Position numbers and translations under genes: made by a program. Of a DNA stretch of 64,000 nucleotides, positions 51,972-62,544 are shown in pieces. This stretch comes from Deinococcus detaillensis (GTDB lineage: Bacteria; Deinococcota; Deinococci; Deinococcales; Deinococcaceae): the NCBI RefSeq assembly GCF_007280555.1, contig NZ_VKDB01000001.1, positions 372,001 through 436,000 of the forward strand, read 5' to 3'. Each line of letters begins with the position of its first letter. Within the stretch, counting starts at the first letter, position 1. A model generated the notes under the pieces. The model made no database searches, was not told the DNA's origin, and saw only the letters and a list, made by a program, of their open reading frames with translations.

Positions 51972-53291
51972 ATGCTGCTGACCCCAACTGTACTGAGGCG
52001 CTCGCTGCCGCTGCTGACCTTGTTGAGCATAGGTGCGGCGCTGGCCCAAGCGGTCAAAGCCCCTGCCTTTAACACCGGCGACACCGCTTGGATGATCGTG
52101 GCCGCCGCGCTGGTGCTGTTCATGACGCCGGGTCTGGCCTTTTTCTACGGCGGCCTGACCCGCTCACAGAGCGTGCTCAACACCATGATGATGAGCTTTG
52201 TTTCTATAGGCTTGGTGCTGGTGCTGTGGATGCTGGGCGGTTACAGCATCGCCTTCACGCCGGGCAATTCCTTTTTTGGTGGACTCAGCGCTGCCGGCCT
52301 CAATGGCCTGAGCAATACTGTCAACGGCACCATTCCGTCTTACGTCTTCGCGGCGTTTCAGGCCATGTTCGCCGTCATCGCACTGGCGCTGATCTCCGGC
52401 GCGGTCGTCGAGCGGATGCGCTTTGGGGCCTTCTTGCTGTTCGGCGGACTGTGGAGCCTCCTGATCTACTCGCCGCTGGCCCATATGGTCTGGGGCGGCG
52501 GCTGGCTGGGCGTGCGCGGAGCGCTGGACTTCGCGGGCGGCACCGTCATTCACATCGCGGCGGGCGTCAGCGCTCTGGTGGCCGCCTTCGTGTTGGGGCC
52601 GCGCATCGGACATGGCCGCACCGCCCACGTGCCGCACAATGTTCCCTTCGTGCTGCTCGGCGCGGCGATCTTGTGGTTCGGCTGGATCGGCTTTAACGCC
52701 GGCAGCGCTCTGGGAGCCAACCAATCGGCGGCGCTGGCTTTTATGACCACCTGCGTGGCTACCGCCGCCGCCATGCTGACCTGGCTCATTTGGGAAAGTG
52801 CGCGGGGCGGCAAGCCTACCGCTGTGGGCGCAGCGACTGGCTTGGTCGTGGGCCTGGTCGCCATCACGCCGGCTTGCGGGTTCGTTTCTCCCTGGGCGTC
52901 TTTGGTGGTGGGCATTGCCGGAGCCACCGCCAGCTTCTGGGCGGTGCAGTTCAAGCAGGCCTTCCGCGCCGACGACGCTTTAGACGTCTTTGCCTGTCAC
53001 GGTATTGCGGGCATTGTAGGAGCGCTGCTGACCGGCGCACTAGCGTGGACGACGGGCCAAGGCAAGCCGCTGGGCGAGCAAATGCTGATTCAAACTCAAG
53101 CGGTGGTGTTTACTCTGGTGTTCTGCGGCGTGGGCAGCTTCATTTTGCTCAAGTTGGTGGGTCTGGTGTTGCCGCTGCGGGTCACGGCCAGCCAAGAAGT
53201 CAGCGGCATCGACATCTCCTCGCATAGTGAGCAGGGCTACGCCGAAAACGAATCGGGCCTCAGCGCTCCGGTGATGATCGGCGGAGATTAA
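51972..53291 (+). CDS. amtB: Ammonium transporter AmtB
   Basis: The 439-residue Amt/Rh channel has a signal peptide (cleavage probably after ALAQA), 11 TM helices, MTPGLAFFYGGLTRSQSVLN, HMVWGGGWLG, the signature DFAGGTVIHIAAGVSALVAAFVLGPR with the first pore His, and DALDVFACHGIAGIVGALLTGA with the second pore His. It imports ammonium and is probably blocked by the P-II protein encoded just upstream. GAGGAG precedes the ATG. A strong terminator follows. Confidence 0.97.
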   Translation: MLLTPTVLRRSLPLLTLLSIGAALAQAVKAPAFNTGDTAWMIVAAALVLFMTPGLAFFYGGLTRSQSVLNTMMMSFVSIGLVLVLWMLGGYSIAFTPGNSFFGGLSAAGLNGLSNTVNGTIPSYVFAAFQAMFAVIALALISGAVVERMRFGAFLLFGGLWSLLIYSPLAHMVWGGGWLGVRGALDFAGGTVIHIAAGVSALVAAFVLGPRIGHGRTAHVPHNVPFVLLGAAILWFGWIGFNAGSALGANQSAALAFMTTCVATAAAMLTWLIWESARGGKPTAVGAATGLVVGLVAITPACGFVSPWASLVVGIAGATASFWAVQFKQAFRADDALDVFACHGIAGIVGALLTGALAWTTGQGKPLGEQMLIQTQAVVFTLVFCGVGSFILLKLVGLVLPLRVTASQEVSGIDISSHSEQGYAENESGLSAPVMIGGD

Positions 53292-53634
53292 GTTTTGATT
53301 AAATTGCCCTTTCCAGTGAGGTCGAGCATTCGTTTTTGTGTCCCCCAGTGCAGTGGCTGGGGGATTTTGCAGGTCTGCCGAAGGTGGGAGCGGCTGTGAC
53401 TTTCACCTCAGCTTTATCTTCCCGGTCAGGGCACGCCACGCGGCGGGGGCTTCATCCGGGATTGATGTCCTAAAAAGTGATTGGGGGTGCTGTGATAAGA
53501 TTTTCGTTGAGCTTGACAGTCTAAGAGTCGGGCCAAACCAACTGCATGTTTGACTCGCCGCCACCCACCTCAGGGCGCGGGGGGTCATGTGCCACGAACC
53601 GCACTGCCAAGAACCACACCAAAGGAGGGAAGAT
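53292..53634 (+). other. 343-nt region upstream of the V-ATPase operon
   Basis: The region contains the amtB terminator (53341-53368) and then a promoter region for the ATPase operon. TAAGAT (53497-53502) and TTGACA (53514-53519) are candidate elements but not in a standard arrangement, so the start of transcription is not fixed. No gene is recognised. Confidence 0.5.
53341..53368 (+). terminator. Intrinsic terminator after amtB
   Basis: TCCCCCAG (53341-53348) pairs with CTGGGGGA (53357-53364) around an 8-nt loop. TTTT follows. Confidence 0.85.
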
Positions 53635-53952
53635 TTGGACGTCTCAAGTCGGGTTTTAAGTGAGCTGGCCAGCCGTGAGCAGGCGCTCGATGCACAGATC
53701 GAAGCGGCCCGTCAAGACGCCACGCGTGAAATCGAGGCTGCCGAAGCCGAGGCCGCGCGTATTTTGAAGGAGGCCGGCGAGCAAGTCAAAACGCTCACCG
53801 CTGCCCGCGAGCAAGAAATGGCCGCAGAAGGCGTGCGCGTCCGTGAGGAAGCGCAGGCACAGGCCAAAGAAGAGGTGCTGGTAGCCCACACCCGCTCGGA
53901 TGCCAAAATGGGTCAGGCGGTGGAAACCATCCTGCGGGCGGTGTTGCCGTGA
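53635..53952 (+). CDS. V-type ATPase peripheral stalk subunit (G/H type)
   Basis: This 105-residue, almost entirely helical, charged protein (SELASREQALDAQIEAARQDATREIEAAEAEAARILKEAGEQ) forms the peripheral-stalk heterodimer with subunit E. I choose the TTG at 53635 because AAAGGAGG lies 6 nt upstream. An ATG at 53587 has no RBS. It overlaps subunit I by GTGA. First gene of the operon, as in Thermus. Confidence 0.85.
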   Translation: MDVSSRVLSELASREQALDAQIEAARQDATREIEAAEAEAARILKEAGEQVKTLTAAREQEMAAEGVRVREEAQAQAKEEVLVAHTRSDAKMGQAVETILRAVLP

Positions 53953-56003
53953 TCAACAACATGCAGCAGGTGGTGATCGCCACCCGCAAGCAGGGCAGCC
54001 GCGACGTCATCGAAGCGCTGCAAGATGCTGGAGCGCTGCATTTGGTGCCGGTCAAAGCGGAAGGGGTGCTCAACGCTGGCCCGCTGACCGGTGAGGACGC
54101 CGAGTTTCGCCGCGAAAGCGAGCGGCTCCTCGCCCGCGCCGAGACCACCCTGACCGAATTGGGCGCGTCCCGCCGCGTTGCTGCGGCGGTGCCTGCCGAG
54201 TCAGAGTGGCCCGCCCTTCTCGAAGAAGTGGCTGGCCCCGCCGCTGAGTTGGCCAAGCGGCGGCAAGCCTTAGACGCCGATATGGACGTGGCCCGCACCT
54301 ACGGCTCCGCCGTCAAAGCGCTGAGCGAGCTGTCCGGCGGCCTCGATCAAAGCCGCCGGGTCAGCTTGGTGCCGTTTATCTATCAAAAGCCTGAAGACTT
54401 GAGCGCTTTGCAAGCCGCGCTGCAAGGAAGTCTGGACGGCCGCTTTGAAGTGGCGACCCGCCCGCTGTCGAACGCTGACCACGTGGGCGCGGTGGCCACC
54501 CTCAGCATCGACCGTGACGCGGCCCGCGCCGCCCTCGGCAAAGCCCGCCTCGGCGAGCTGCGGTTGCCGGGGCGCTTTGATGGGCAGCCGATCAGTCAGG
54601 TCAGCGCCGATCTGAGCCGCATCGAGCGTGAAGGTGCGCCGCAGCGCGACGCTTTGGAGCGTGAGCGCACTGGCCTGGCCAACAAGTTCGGGCCGACGTT
54701 GTTCGCCATCCGTGATGCCCTGAGCGATCAGGTTGCCATTCACGACGTGGAGGGCATGAGCGCACGCGGCAAATACAGCCTCGTCATGCAGGGTTTTGTG
54801 CCAGAAGACCGGATTTCCGGCCTCAAGTCGGCGCTCGACCGCTTCGGTGACGCGGTGAGCTACGAGTTGCACCCGGTGGACTCGCACCACACCGCCCATG
54901 TGCCGGTCGAACTCAAAAACACCTCCTACAGCAAGAACTTCGAGCTGATTTTGGGGATGCTGCCGCTGCCCCGCTACGGCAACTTCGATCCCACCGGCAT
55001 CATCTCGTTTTTCTTTCCGCTGTTTTTCGGCTTTATCATCGGTGATATCGGTTACGGCCTGCTGTTCTTTATTGTCGGTACTTGGTTTGCCCTCAAAGCC
55101 AAGAAGGGCGAGGGCGTCAACCTTGCCGCCATGAACTCGTACCTCTCGCCCGATGTAATGGGCAAGCTCGGCGTGATTATCCGCACCATGAGCACCTGGG
55201 CGATTTTCTGGGGCTTCTTGACCGGTGAGTTTTTCGGCAACCTCGCCGAGCACCTGCACATCTTCTACGTCAATCACGACTGGATTCGGCGCATCTGGGG
55301 CATCACCGTACCCGGCGAGCAGGAAAGCGGCTTACTGCCGATTGTCTTCCCGCGCTTGGCGTCTTATTTCACCAACACCGCCCTGATCACCACGCTCATC
55401 GTCGGTATCGGCATGGTGCTGTGGAGCTGGCTGATCCGCGTTCAACTGGCCAGCCGTCACGGCGACAAAACCCACTTGTGGGAAGCCATCGGCATGCTCG
55501 GCGGCTTGGTCGGCTTGATCAGCCTCGGCTTTTTGTCGCAGGGCGGCAACCAATTGGTCAATGCAGCCATCTACAAAGATTTCTCTAGCCCACTCCTGAT
55601 TGCCATGTACATCGGTTTTGCCGTTTTCGTTCTCGGCATGGTCATGTCCAAAGTCTTCTTGATGATCATTGAAATCCTCTCGCAGGGCGGCAACATCATC
55701 AGCTTCGCCCGTCTGTTCGCGGTGGGTGTAGCAGGCGCAATTCTGGCCAACCTCGCCACCGATCTGGGCTGGGGGATGTACGAGCGCATCGGCGTCCTCG
55801 GCATCATCGTCGGGGTGATTCTGGCGCTCTTGGTTCACGCCTTCGCGCTGGCCATCACCATCATCGGCCACGTTTTGCAGCCCATCCGTTTGCATTTCGT
55901 CGAATTTTTGACGCCCACCGGCTATCACAACGAATCTGGCGTGCCGTATAGCCCACTGCGCCGCCTCAGCCCGCCCACCGGCACGGCCATCAGCAAGCAG
56001 TGA
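53949..56003 (+). CDS. atpI: V-type ATPase subunit I (a-subunit)
   Basis: The 684-residue membrane subunit provides the proton half-channels and anchors the stalk. The N-terminal half (about 1-330) is soluble with coiled coils. The C-terminal half has 7-8 TM helices with FGFIIGDIGYGLLFF, FWGFLTGEFFG, FARLFAVGVAGAILANLATDLG (the conserved Arg next to the c-ring is in this helix, about residue 585) and HAFALAITIIGHVLQPIRLHFVEF. The start is GTG at 53949 in the GTGA overlap; an ATG at 53961 is a possible alternative. Confidence 0.95.
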   Translation: MINNMQQVVIATRKQGSRDVIEALQDAGALHLVPVKAEGVLNAGPLTGEDAEFRRESERLLARAETTLTELGASRRVAAAVPAESEWPALLEEVAGPAAELAKRRQALDADMDVARTYGSAVKALSELSGGLDQSRRVSLVPFIYQKPEDLSALQAALQGSLDGRFEVATRPLSNADHVGAVATLSIDRDAARAALGKARLGELRLPGRFDGQPISQVSADLSRIEREGAPQRDALERERTGLANKFGPTLFAIRDALSDQVAIHDVEGMSARGKYSLVMQGFVPEDRISGLKSALDRFGDAVSYELHPVDSHHTAHVPVELKNTSYSKNFELILGMLPLPRYGNFDPTGIISFFFPLFFGFIIGDIGYGLLFFIVGTWFALKAKKGEGVNLAAMNSYLSPDVMGKLGVIIRTMSTWAIFWGFLTGEFFGNLAEHLHIFYVNHDWIRRIWGITVPGEQESGLLPIVFPRLASYFTNTALITTLIVGIGMVLWSWLIRVQLASRHGDKTHLWEAIGMLGGLVGLISLGFLSQGGNQLVNAAIYKDFSSPLLIAMYIGFAVFVLGMVMSKVFLMIIEILSQGGNIISFARLFAVGVAGAILANLATDLGWGMYERIGVLGIIVGVILALLVHAFALAITIIGHVLQPIRLHFVEFLTPTGYHNESGVPYSPLRRLSPPTGTAISKQ

Positions 56004-56059
56004 GTGTTCTTTCTTCCACCTCTCCCTCAAGTTCATCCCCCATTCAAAGGAGCACCCGC

Positions 56060-56377
56060 ATGACCAAGACCAACAAGATCGCCCTCGCCGCCCTCGTTTT
56101 CGCCCTCGCCAGCACCGGCTTTGCTCAGGAAGCTGTCGTTCCTGCCACGACTGCCGTGAACTCCAACGGCGGTCTGATTGCCGTGGGCGCGGGCCTCGCG
56201 TTGGGCCTCGGCGCAATCGGCACTGGCCTTGCTCAGGGCCGCATCGGTGCGGCTGCCGCTGGCGTGACCGCCGAGAACCCGGGCCGCTTGGGCTTGATGC
56301 TCCTCTGGTTTGCCATCCCCGAAACCCTGGTGATCTTCGGCCTGGTGGGCTTCTTCATTCTCTCCGGCAAGATCTAA
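56060..56377 (+). CDS. atpK: V-type ATPase membrane rotor subunit K (c-ring), with signal peptide
   Basis: The 105-residue proteolipid begins with a signal-like N-terminus (MTKTNKIALAALVFALASTGFAQEA), followed by a two-helix c-subunit: GGLIAVGAGLALGLGAIGTGLAQGRIGAAAAG and LGLMLLWFAIPETLVIFGLVGFFILSGKI, where the Glu in IPETL binds the proton. The Thermus homologue also carries a signal sequence. The ATG at 56060 follows AAAGGAG by 7 nt; 60 upstream bases in the same frame lack an RBS. Confidence 0.94.
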   Translation: MTKTNKIALAALVFALASTGFAQEAVVPATTAVNSNGGLIAVGAGLALGLGAIGTGLAQGRIGAAAAGVTAENPGRLGLMLLWFAIPETLVIFGLVGFFILSGKI

Positions 56378-56380
56378 GCG

Positions 56381-56941
56381 ATGGCGCTCGATAAACTGCT
56401 CGAAAACGAGGCGCAGTCGGAGATCGAGCGCATCCGCGCTGAGGCGCGTGACCGCGCTGGAGCCATTATCCGGGCTGCCCAAGAACAAGCCCAAACCCTC
56501 ATCGAGAGCCGCACCCGGGCCTTAGAAACCCAGACGCAGGCCTCACTGACCCGCGCCCGCTCGGCAGCCGATTTGGAGCGCAGCGCTTCACGGCTCAACG
56601 CGGGCGAAAACGGGATGAGCCGGGCCTTCAAAACTGCTCAGCATGAACTGCTGGCCGTGACCCGCGCTCCCGAATACAAAGACATTTTGGCCCGCCTGAT
56701 TGCAGAAGCCCGCGCAGTGGTGCCCAACGCCGAGGCGATTGAAGTCCATCCCAACGAAGCCCACGTAGCCCGCGAACTCGTCACTGACCTTGAAGTGCGT
56801 GAGAACTACGCCATTCAGGGCGGCGTGCGGGTGGTGGCCAACAACGGCAAAAGCGGCGTGACCAACACTTTGCAGGGCCGCTTGGAGAGACTGCAAGGCA
56901 CGCTTGCTCCGCAAGTCAGCCGCATTCTCTCGGAAGGCTGA
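56381..56941 (+). CDS. atpE: V-type ATPase subunit E
   Basis: The 186-residue peripheral-stalk subunit has a long charged N-terminal helix (to about 100) and a compact C-terminal domain with IEVHPNEAHVA and YAIQGGVRVVANNGKSGVTNTLQGRLERL, the conserved E-subunit sequence. It pairs with the G/H-type protein encoded at 53635. It starts 3 nt after the subunit K stop. Confidence 0.93.
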   Translation: MALDKLLENEAQSEIERIRAEARDRAGAIIRAAQEQAQTLIESRTRALETQTQASLTRARSAADLERSASRLNAGENGMSRAFKTAQHELLAVTRAPEYKDILARLIAEARAVVPNAEAIEVHPNEAHVARELVTDLEVRENYAIQGGVRVVANNGKSGVTNTLQGRLERLQGTLAPQVSRILSEG

Positions 56942-56942
56942 T

Positions 56943-57926
56943 ATGGCCGACGACTACGGTTACATCAACGCCCGCATTAAAATGATGCGGACGCAACTGC
57001 TCGACGGGCGTGCCCTCGATTCCGCGCTGGGCGCACAGACCTACCCCGAGTTTTTGCGGTTGCTGAGTGAGTCCGAGTTGTCGGGCGACCTCTCCGCCGC
57101 CACGGCTCAGGGCGCGGGCCTGCCCGAACTCGATCAAGGCCTCTCCAAGAATTTCTTCGAGACGGTGGAAAAGGTCTACCGCTTCGCGGACGGCGACGCT
57201 AAAGCCGAAATCGGCGTGCTGCTGCAAAAGTGGGACCTAGTGAATCTGAAGTCCATCGCCCGTGGCCTGACCAGTGGCCGCAGCGGTGAGCAACTGCTCT
57301 CCAGCCTGATTCCCGGCGGCACCATTCCGATGACCACTTTGCAAACCGCCCTTCAAGGTGGCGACCTCGCCTCGGCTTCCACCGCGCTGACCCTCACCGG
57401 TCACCCGCTGGCGGCGGCGTTCCGCGAGGGCGTGGCGGCCTACAGCTCCAGCAGCAAACTGCTCGATCTGGAAGTCGCTCTCGATCAAGCCTATTACCGC
57501 TACGCGCTGCGGGTTTCGCGCAACACCTCCCTGCGCCGCTACCTGTCGCAGGAAGTGGACATCACCAACGCACTGACCTCGCGCTCTCTGCGCGGTGTGG
57601 GAGCCAATCCGGCTCTGTTCGTGGAAGGCGGACGCAACATCGACGCCGGAACCTTCCTGCGGCTCACCGAAGGCGACCCCAGCGGCGCGGGCGAGATGGC
57701 TCCGATTCTGGAAGCCGCTGGCCCCGCCGAAGCTGAGAAGGTGGCCCGCGAAATGCTCGATAACGCCGCCCGCAACGCTGCGGCCGGCGATCCGCTGGGC
57801 GTGGGCGTGGCGATTGACTTTTTGCGCCGCAAGGAACAGGAAATTGCCAAGCTCCGCCTCATCGGGCGCGGCAAGTTCTACAACGTGCCGGGCGAGCAGA
57901 TTCGTCAGGAGGTGGCGCAAGGATGA
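56943..57926 (+). CDS. atpC: V-type ATPase subunit C
   Basis: The 327-residue funnel-shaped helical subunit (d-type) couples the central shaft to the c-ring. It opens DDYGYINARIKMMRTQLLDGRALDSALG and includes LVNLKSIARGLTSGRS and LRRYLSQEVDITNALTSRSLRGVG, then ends LRLIGRGKFYNVPGEQIRQEV. The start is the ATG at 56943, 1 nt after the previous stop; an earlier in-frame start at 56904 lies inside subunit E and is rejected. The last 4 nt overlap subunit F (ATGA). Confidence 0.92.
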   Translation: MADDYGYINARIKMMRTQLLDGRALDSALGAQTYPEFLRLLSESELSGDLSAATAQGAGLPELDQGLSKNFFETVEKVYRFADGDAKAEIGVLLQKWDLVNLKSIARGLTSGRSGEQLLSSLIPGGTIPMTTLQTALQGGDLASASTALTLTGHPLAAAFREGVAAYSSSSKLLDLEVALDQAYYRYALRVSRNTSLRRYLSQEVDITNALTSRSLRGVGANPALFVEGGRNIDAGTFLRLTEGDPSGAGEMAPILEAAGPAEAEKVAREMLDNAARNAAAGDPLGVGVAIDFLRRKEQEIAKLRLIGRGKFYNVPGEQIRQEVAQG

Positions 57927-58276
57927 CCCAAAAAGTAGGAACCTCAGCCACCCAGCGGGTCGTCGTCTTGGCCGACAACGAAACGGCCACCGGCTACCGG
58001 CTGGCAGGCGCGGAAGTGGTGGAAGCCACTGCCGAGAACGCTCAGGCCAAGTTGGAAGAGATGATCACCAGCAACAAGTACGGCTTGGTGGCCGTCGATA
58101 CCGGTTTGATCGCTGATCCGGCTGGCTCCACCGCCCGGCTTATGCGTGGGCGCGATCTGCCGATTATTTTGCCGATTCCCAGCCTCAGCGACGCTTTCAG
58201 CGCCGAGCAGGTGGACGCCAAAGCGTACATGGGCAAACTGGTGCGCGAAACGATCGGCTTTGATATCAAGCTTTAA
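57923..58276 (+). CDS. atpF: V-type ATPase subunit F
   Basis: The 117-residue central-shaft subunit has the CheY-like fold: RVVVLADNETATGYRLAGAEVVEAT, MITSNKYGLVAVDTGLI and LPIILPIPSLSDAF. It overlaps subunit C by ATGA. After it the operon is interrupted by a 314-nt non-coding gap. Confidence 0.93.
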   Translation: MTQKVGTSATQRVVVLADNETATGYRLAGAEVVEATAENAQAKLEEMITSNKYGLVAVDTGLIADPAGSTARLMRGRDLPIILPIPSLSDAFSAEQVDAKAYMGKLVRETIGFDIKL

Positions 58277-58418
58277 ACAGTGGGCGGGGGCAGGGGTCGC
58301 CGGGCAAAGCTCAAAGACTCACAAATGCTTTCCCGGCTTTTCCTTAGACTCCTAACCCCATTCACCTCTTAGACTTCCCTTTTAAGTACGGCCAGATTAC
58401 CGTTTCGGGATTCCGCGT

Positions 58419-58452
58419 CTTGGGCAAAGCGGCACCTCTCGGGCCTGCCCGC
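58419..58452 (+). repeat. Tandem repeat unit 1 core (34 nt)
   Basis: CTTGGGCAAAGCGGCACCT, then CTCGGGCCTGCCCGC. It is 32/34 identical to the second unit 90 nt downstream. Inner arms GGGCA and TGCCC can pair. Confidence 0.85.
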
Positions 58453-58508
58453 AAAAAGTGCTTCATCCCTCCACTCTCGCCTAGCCGTACCTTTTCAACT
58501 TCTCGCTT

Positions 58509-58542
58509 CTTGGGCAAAGCGGCACCTATTGGGCCTGCCCGC
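58509..58542 (+). repeat. Tandem repeat unit 2 core (34 nt)
   Basis: CTTGGGCAAAGCGGCACCT, then ATTGGGCCTGCCCGC, differing at two bases from unit 1. The 23 nt preceding each core are also related (15/23), so the duplicated segment is longer than the core. Confidence 0.85.
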
Positions 58543-58550
58543 TCCGCTCG

Positions 58551-58568
58551 GTTTATCTTTAGATAAAC
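58551..58568 (+). promoter_or_regulatory. Palindrome upstream of the V-ATPase subunit A gene
   Basis: GTTTATC (58551-58557), loop TTTA, GATAAAC (58562-58568) make a perfect 7-bp inverted repeat 22 nt before the ATG. It could be a small hairpin or an operator. AGGAG lies between it and the start. Confidence 0.6.
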
Positions 58569-58590
58569 GTCGTTCTACTCAGGAGTATCC

Positions 58591-60350
<1,760 letters not shown>

Positions 60351-60354
<4 letters not shown>

Positions 60355-61760
60355 CCTTGCTCCAGAAAGAATACAACGACGTTTCTTATATCTCCGGCCC
60401 GCTTCTGTTCGTCAATGCGGCCTCAGATTTGGCTTACAACGCTATCGTGAACATCAAAGACGGCAACGGACGTATTCGCGGCGGACAAGTCATTGAAGTC
60501 AGCGACGACCACGCCGTGATTCAGATTTTTGAAGATACACGCGGACTCGACCTCGCCACCGCTTCGGTGAGCCTAGTCGAAGACGTGGCCCGCTTGGGCG
60601 TCTCCAAGGACATGATCGGACGCCGCTTCGACGGCTTGGGCCGCCCGATTGACGGTCTGCCCAATGTGATCGCCGACAAGCGGCTGAGCATCAACGGTCA
60701 GGCCATGAACCCGGCCAGCCGTGCCAAGCCTGAAGAGTTCATCCAGACCGGCATCAGCACCATCGACATCAATACCAGCCTCATTCGTGGTCAGAAACTG
60801 CCGATCTTCTCCGGCTCGGGTCTGCCGCACAACGAGCTGGCCGCCCAGATCGCCCGTCAGTCTAAGGTGCCCGGTTCTGACGAGCCGTTCGCGGTGGTCT
60901 TCGCGGCGATGGGTTTGACGCAGCGCGAAGTCAGCTTCTTCACGCAGGAATTTGAGCGCACAGGCGCTCTGGCCCGTGCGGTGCTGTTCCTCAACAAGGC
61001 CGACGATCCAACCGTTGAGCGCATTTTGACGCCGCGCATGGCGCTGACCACCGCCGAGTATTTGGCCTTCGAACACGGCTACCACGTGCTGGTGATTCTG
61101 ACCGATTTGACCAACTACTGCGAGGCTCTGCGCGAAATCGGCGGAGCACGCGAAGAAATCCCCGGACGGCGCGGCTTTCCCGGCTACATGTACACCGATT
61201 TGGCCTCGCTATACGAGCGGGCAGGCGTCATTCAGGGCAAGCCCGGCAGTGTCACCCAGATTCCGATTCTCTCGATGCCCGACGACGACATCACCCACCC
61301 GATTCCTGATCTGACCGGCTACATCACCGAAGGCCAGATCGTGGTTGACCGTACGCTCAACAGCAAAGGCATCTTCCCGCCGATCAACCCGCTGCCCAGC
61401 CTGTCGCGCCTCATGGGCAACGGCATCGGCAAAGGCAAAACCCGCGCCGATCACAAAAATGTCTCGGATCAGCTCTTTGCCGCTTACGCCAACGGCCTCG
61501 ATCTGCGCAAGCTCGTCGCCATCACTGGTGAAGACGCGCTGACCGAGAACGACAAGCTGTTCCTGCGTTTCGCCGAGGACTTTGAGAACTACTTCATCGG
61601 TCAAGGTGGGCAAGACCGCAGCATCGAGGACTCGATGACGGTGGCCTGGGGCATCCTGAGCAAGCTGCCCCAGTCGCAGCTGACCCGCATCGGCAAGGAC
61701 TCGATTGATAAGTATTACGGCACCAAGGTGGACGAGATGTGGAAGGGCAACCGGATGTAA
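60351..61760 (+). CDS. atpB: V-type ATP synthase regulatory subunit B
   Basis: The 469-residue non-catalytic subunit has [53 protein letters not shown] (no P-loop, as expected), [36 protein letters not shown] and [20 protein letters not shown]. The start is GTG at 60351, inside the atpA end. It forms the A3B3 hexamer. Confidence 0.97.
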
Positions 61761-61767
61761 GGTTGTC

Positions 61768-61807
61768 GGCGGTGGGTTGTACGGGTCAGCCCCTACAACC
61801 CACCGCC
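61768..61807 (+). repeat. 14-bp perfect hairpin between atpB and atpD
   Basis: GGCGGTGGGTTGTA (61768-61781) pairs perfectly with TACAACCCACCGCC (61794-61807) around a 12-nt loop. No T-run follows, so it is not a normal terminator. It may be a REP-like element or an mRNA processing or stabilising structure that sets the level of subunit D. Confidence 0.85.
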
Positions 61808-61831
61808 CAAACCTCAAAAAGGAGGTGAATC

Positions 61832-62494
61832 ATGGCAGACATCAGTCCAACCCGCAGCGCACTCCTTGCCGCCAAAGCCAGCCTTAAGACGGCCAGCGGC
61901 GGCGCAGATTTGCTCAAGCGCAAGCGTGACGCTCTGATCGGCGAGTTTTTTGCATTGATCAAAGACGCGCTGGCGGCCCGCGAAGAACTTAGCGGCGTCA
62001 GCAAAGGCGCTTACGTGTCCTTGTTTTCGGCCAAAGCGTGGGACAGTCCTGAAGCGGTGGAGAGTTTGTCGCTGGCTCAGGGCAGCGAGTACAACGTCAA
62101 TATGGAAATCGTCAGCATCTACGGCGTGAAAGTGCCGAAGATGGAGATTCCTGACCGTGGCAACGCGGCAGCGTTTAGCCCGATCAACGTCGGCTCGCGC
62201 ACCATTCAGGCCGCCACTGATTTTCAAACGGTGATGAGCGCACTGGTCAAGGTGGCCGCCACCGAAACCAAATTGCGGCGCATCGGCGAGGAAATCAAAA
62301 AGACCTCGCGGCGCGTCAATGCTTTGGAACAGGTGGTGATTCCGGGTATTCTGGCCGAAATCCGCTTTATTCGCGGCGTGCTTGATCAGCGCGAGCGTGA
62401 AGAGAGCTTCCGCCTCAAGAAGATCAAGGCCAAGCTGGAACGCGAAGCCGCCGCCAACAAAAAAGCCGCCAAGGAAGCGCAAGCCGCCGACTGA
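61832..62494 (+). CDS. atpD: V-type ATPase central shaft subunit D
   Basis: The 220-residue subunit forms the coiled-coil rotor shaft: SPTRSALLAAKASLKTASGGADLLKRKRDALIGEFF (N-terminal helix) and RRIGEEIKKTSRRVNALEQVVIPGILAEIRFIRGVLDQREREESFRLKKIK (C-terminal helix). AAAGGAGGTGA lies 4-5 nt before the ATG, the strongest Shine-Dalgarno in the operon. It is the last gene, followed by a terminator. Confidence 0.96.
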   Translation: MADISPTRSALLAAKASLKTASGGADLLKRKRDALIGEFFALIKDALAAREELSGVSKGAYVSLFSAKAWDSPEAVESLSLAQGSEYNVNMEIVSIYGVKVPKMEIPDRGNAAAFSPINVGSRTIQAATDFQTVMSALVKVAATETKLRRIGEEIKKTSRRVNALEQVVIPGILAEIRFIRGVLDQREREESFRLKKIKAKLEREAAANKKAAKEAQAAD

Positions 62495-62513
62495 GCGCTG
62501 CTTTATATCGAAT

Positions 62514-62543
62514 CCGCCGTTTCCTGATGGGAAGGGCGGTTTT
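62514..62543 (+). terminator. Terminator of the V-ATPase operon
   Basis: CCGCC..TTCC (62514-62524) and GGAA..GGCGG (62530-62539) fold around a short loop and are followed by TTTTCTC. It lies between the convergent subunit D and HD-domain genes. Confidence 0.8.
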
Positions 62544-62544
62544 C

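Larger units (their letters stand above)
58277..58590 (+). other. 314-nt non-coding gap inside the V-ATPase operon
   Basis: This gap separates subunits F and A. It contains a degenerate 90-bp tandem duplication whose conserved 34-nt core (CTTGGGCAAAGCGGCACCT...) occurs at 58419-58452 and 58509-58542, and a palindrome just before the subunit A ribosome binding site. No gene is visible. Possible roles are an internal promoter, mRNA processing or differential expression of A-B-D over the membrane subunits. Confidence 0.6.

Noticed and set aside
58419..58542. Reading the two 34-nt repeats as the start of a CRISPR array
   Set aside because: Only two units, the spacing segment is itself related between units, and no cas genes are nearby; it is a degenerate tandem duplication.
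61768..61807. Intrinsic terminator between atpB and atpD
   Set aside because: The stem is strong but no T-run follows, and subunit D downstream must be expressed with the operon.
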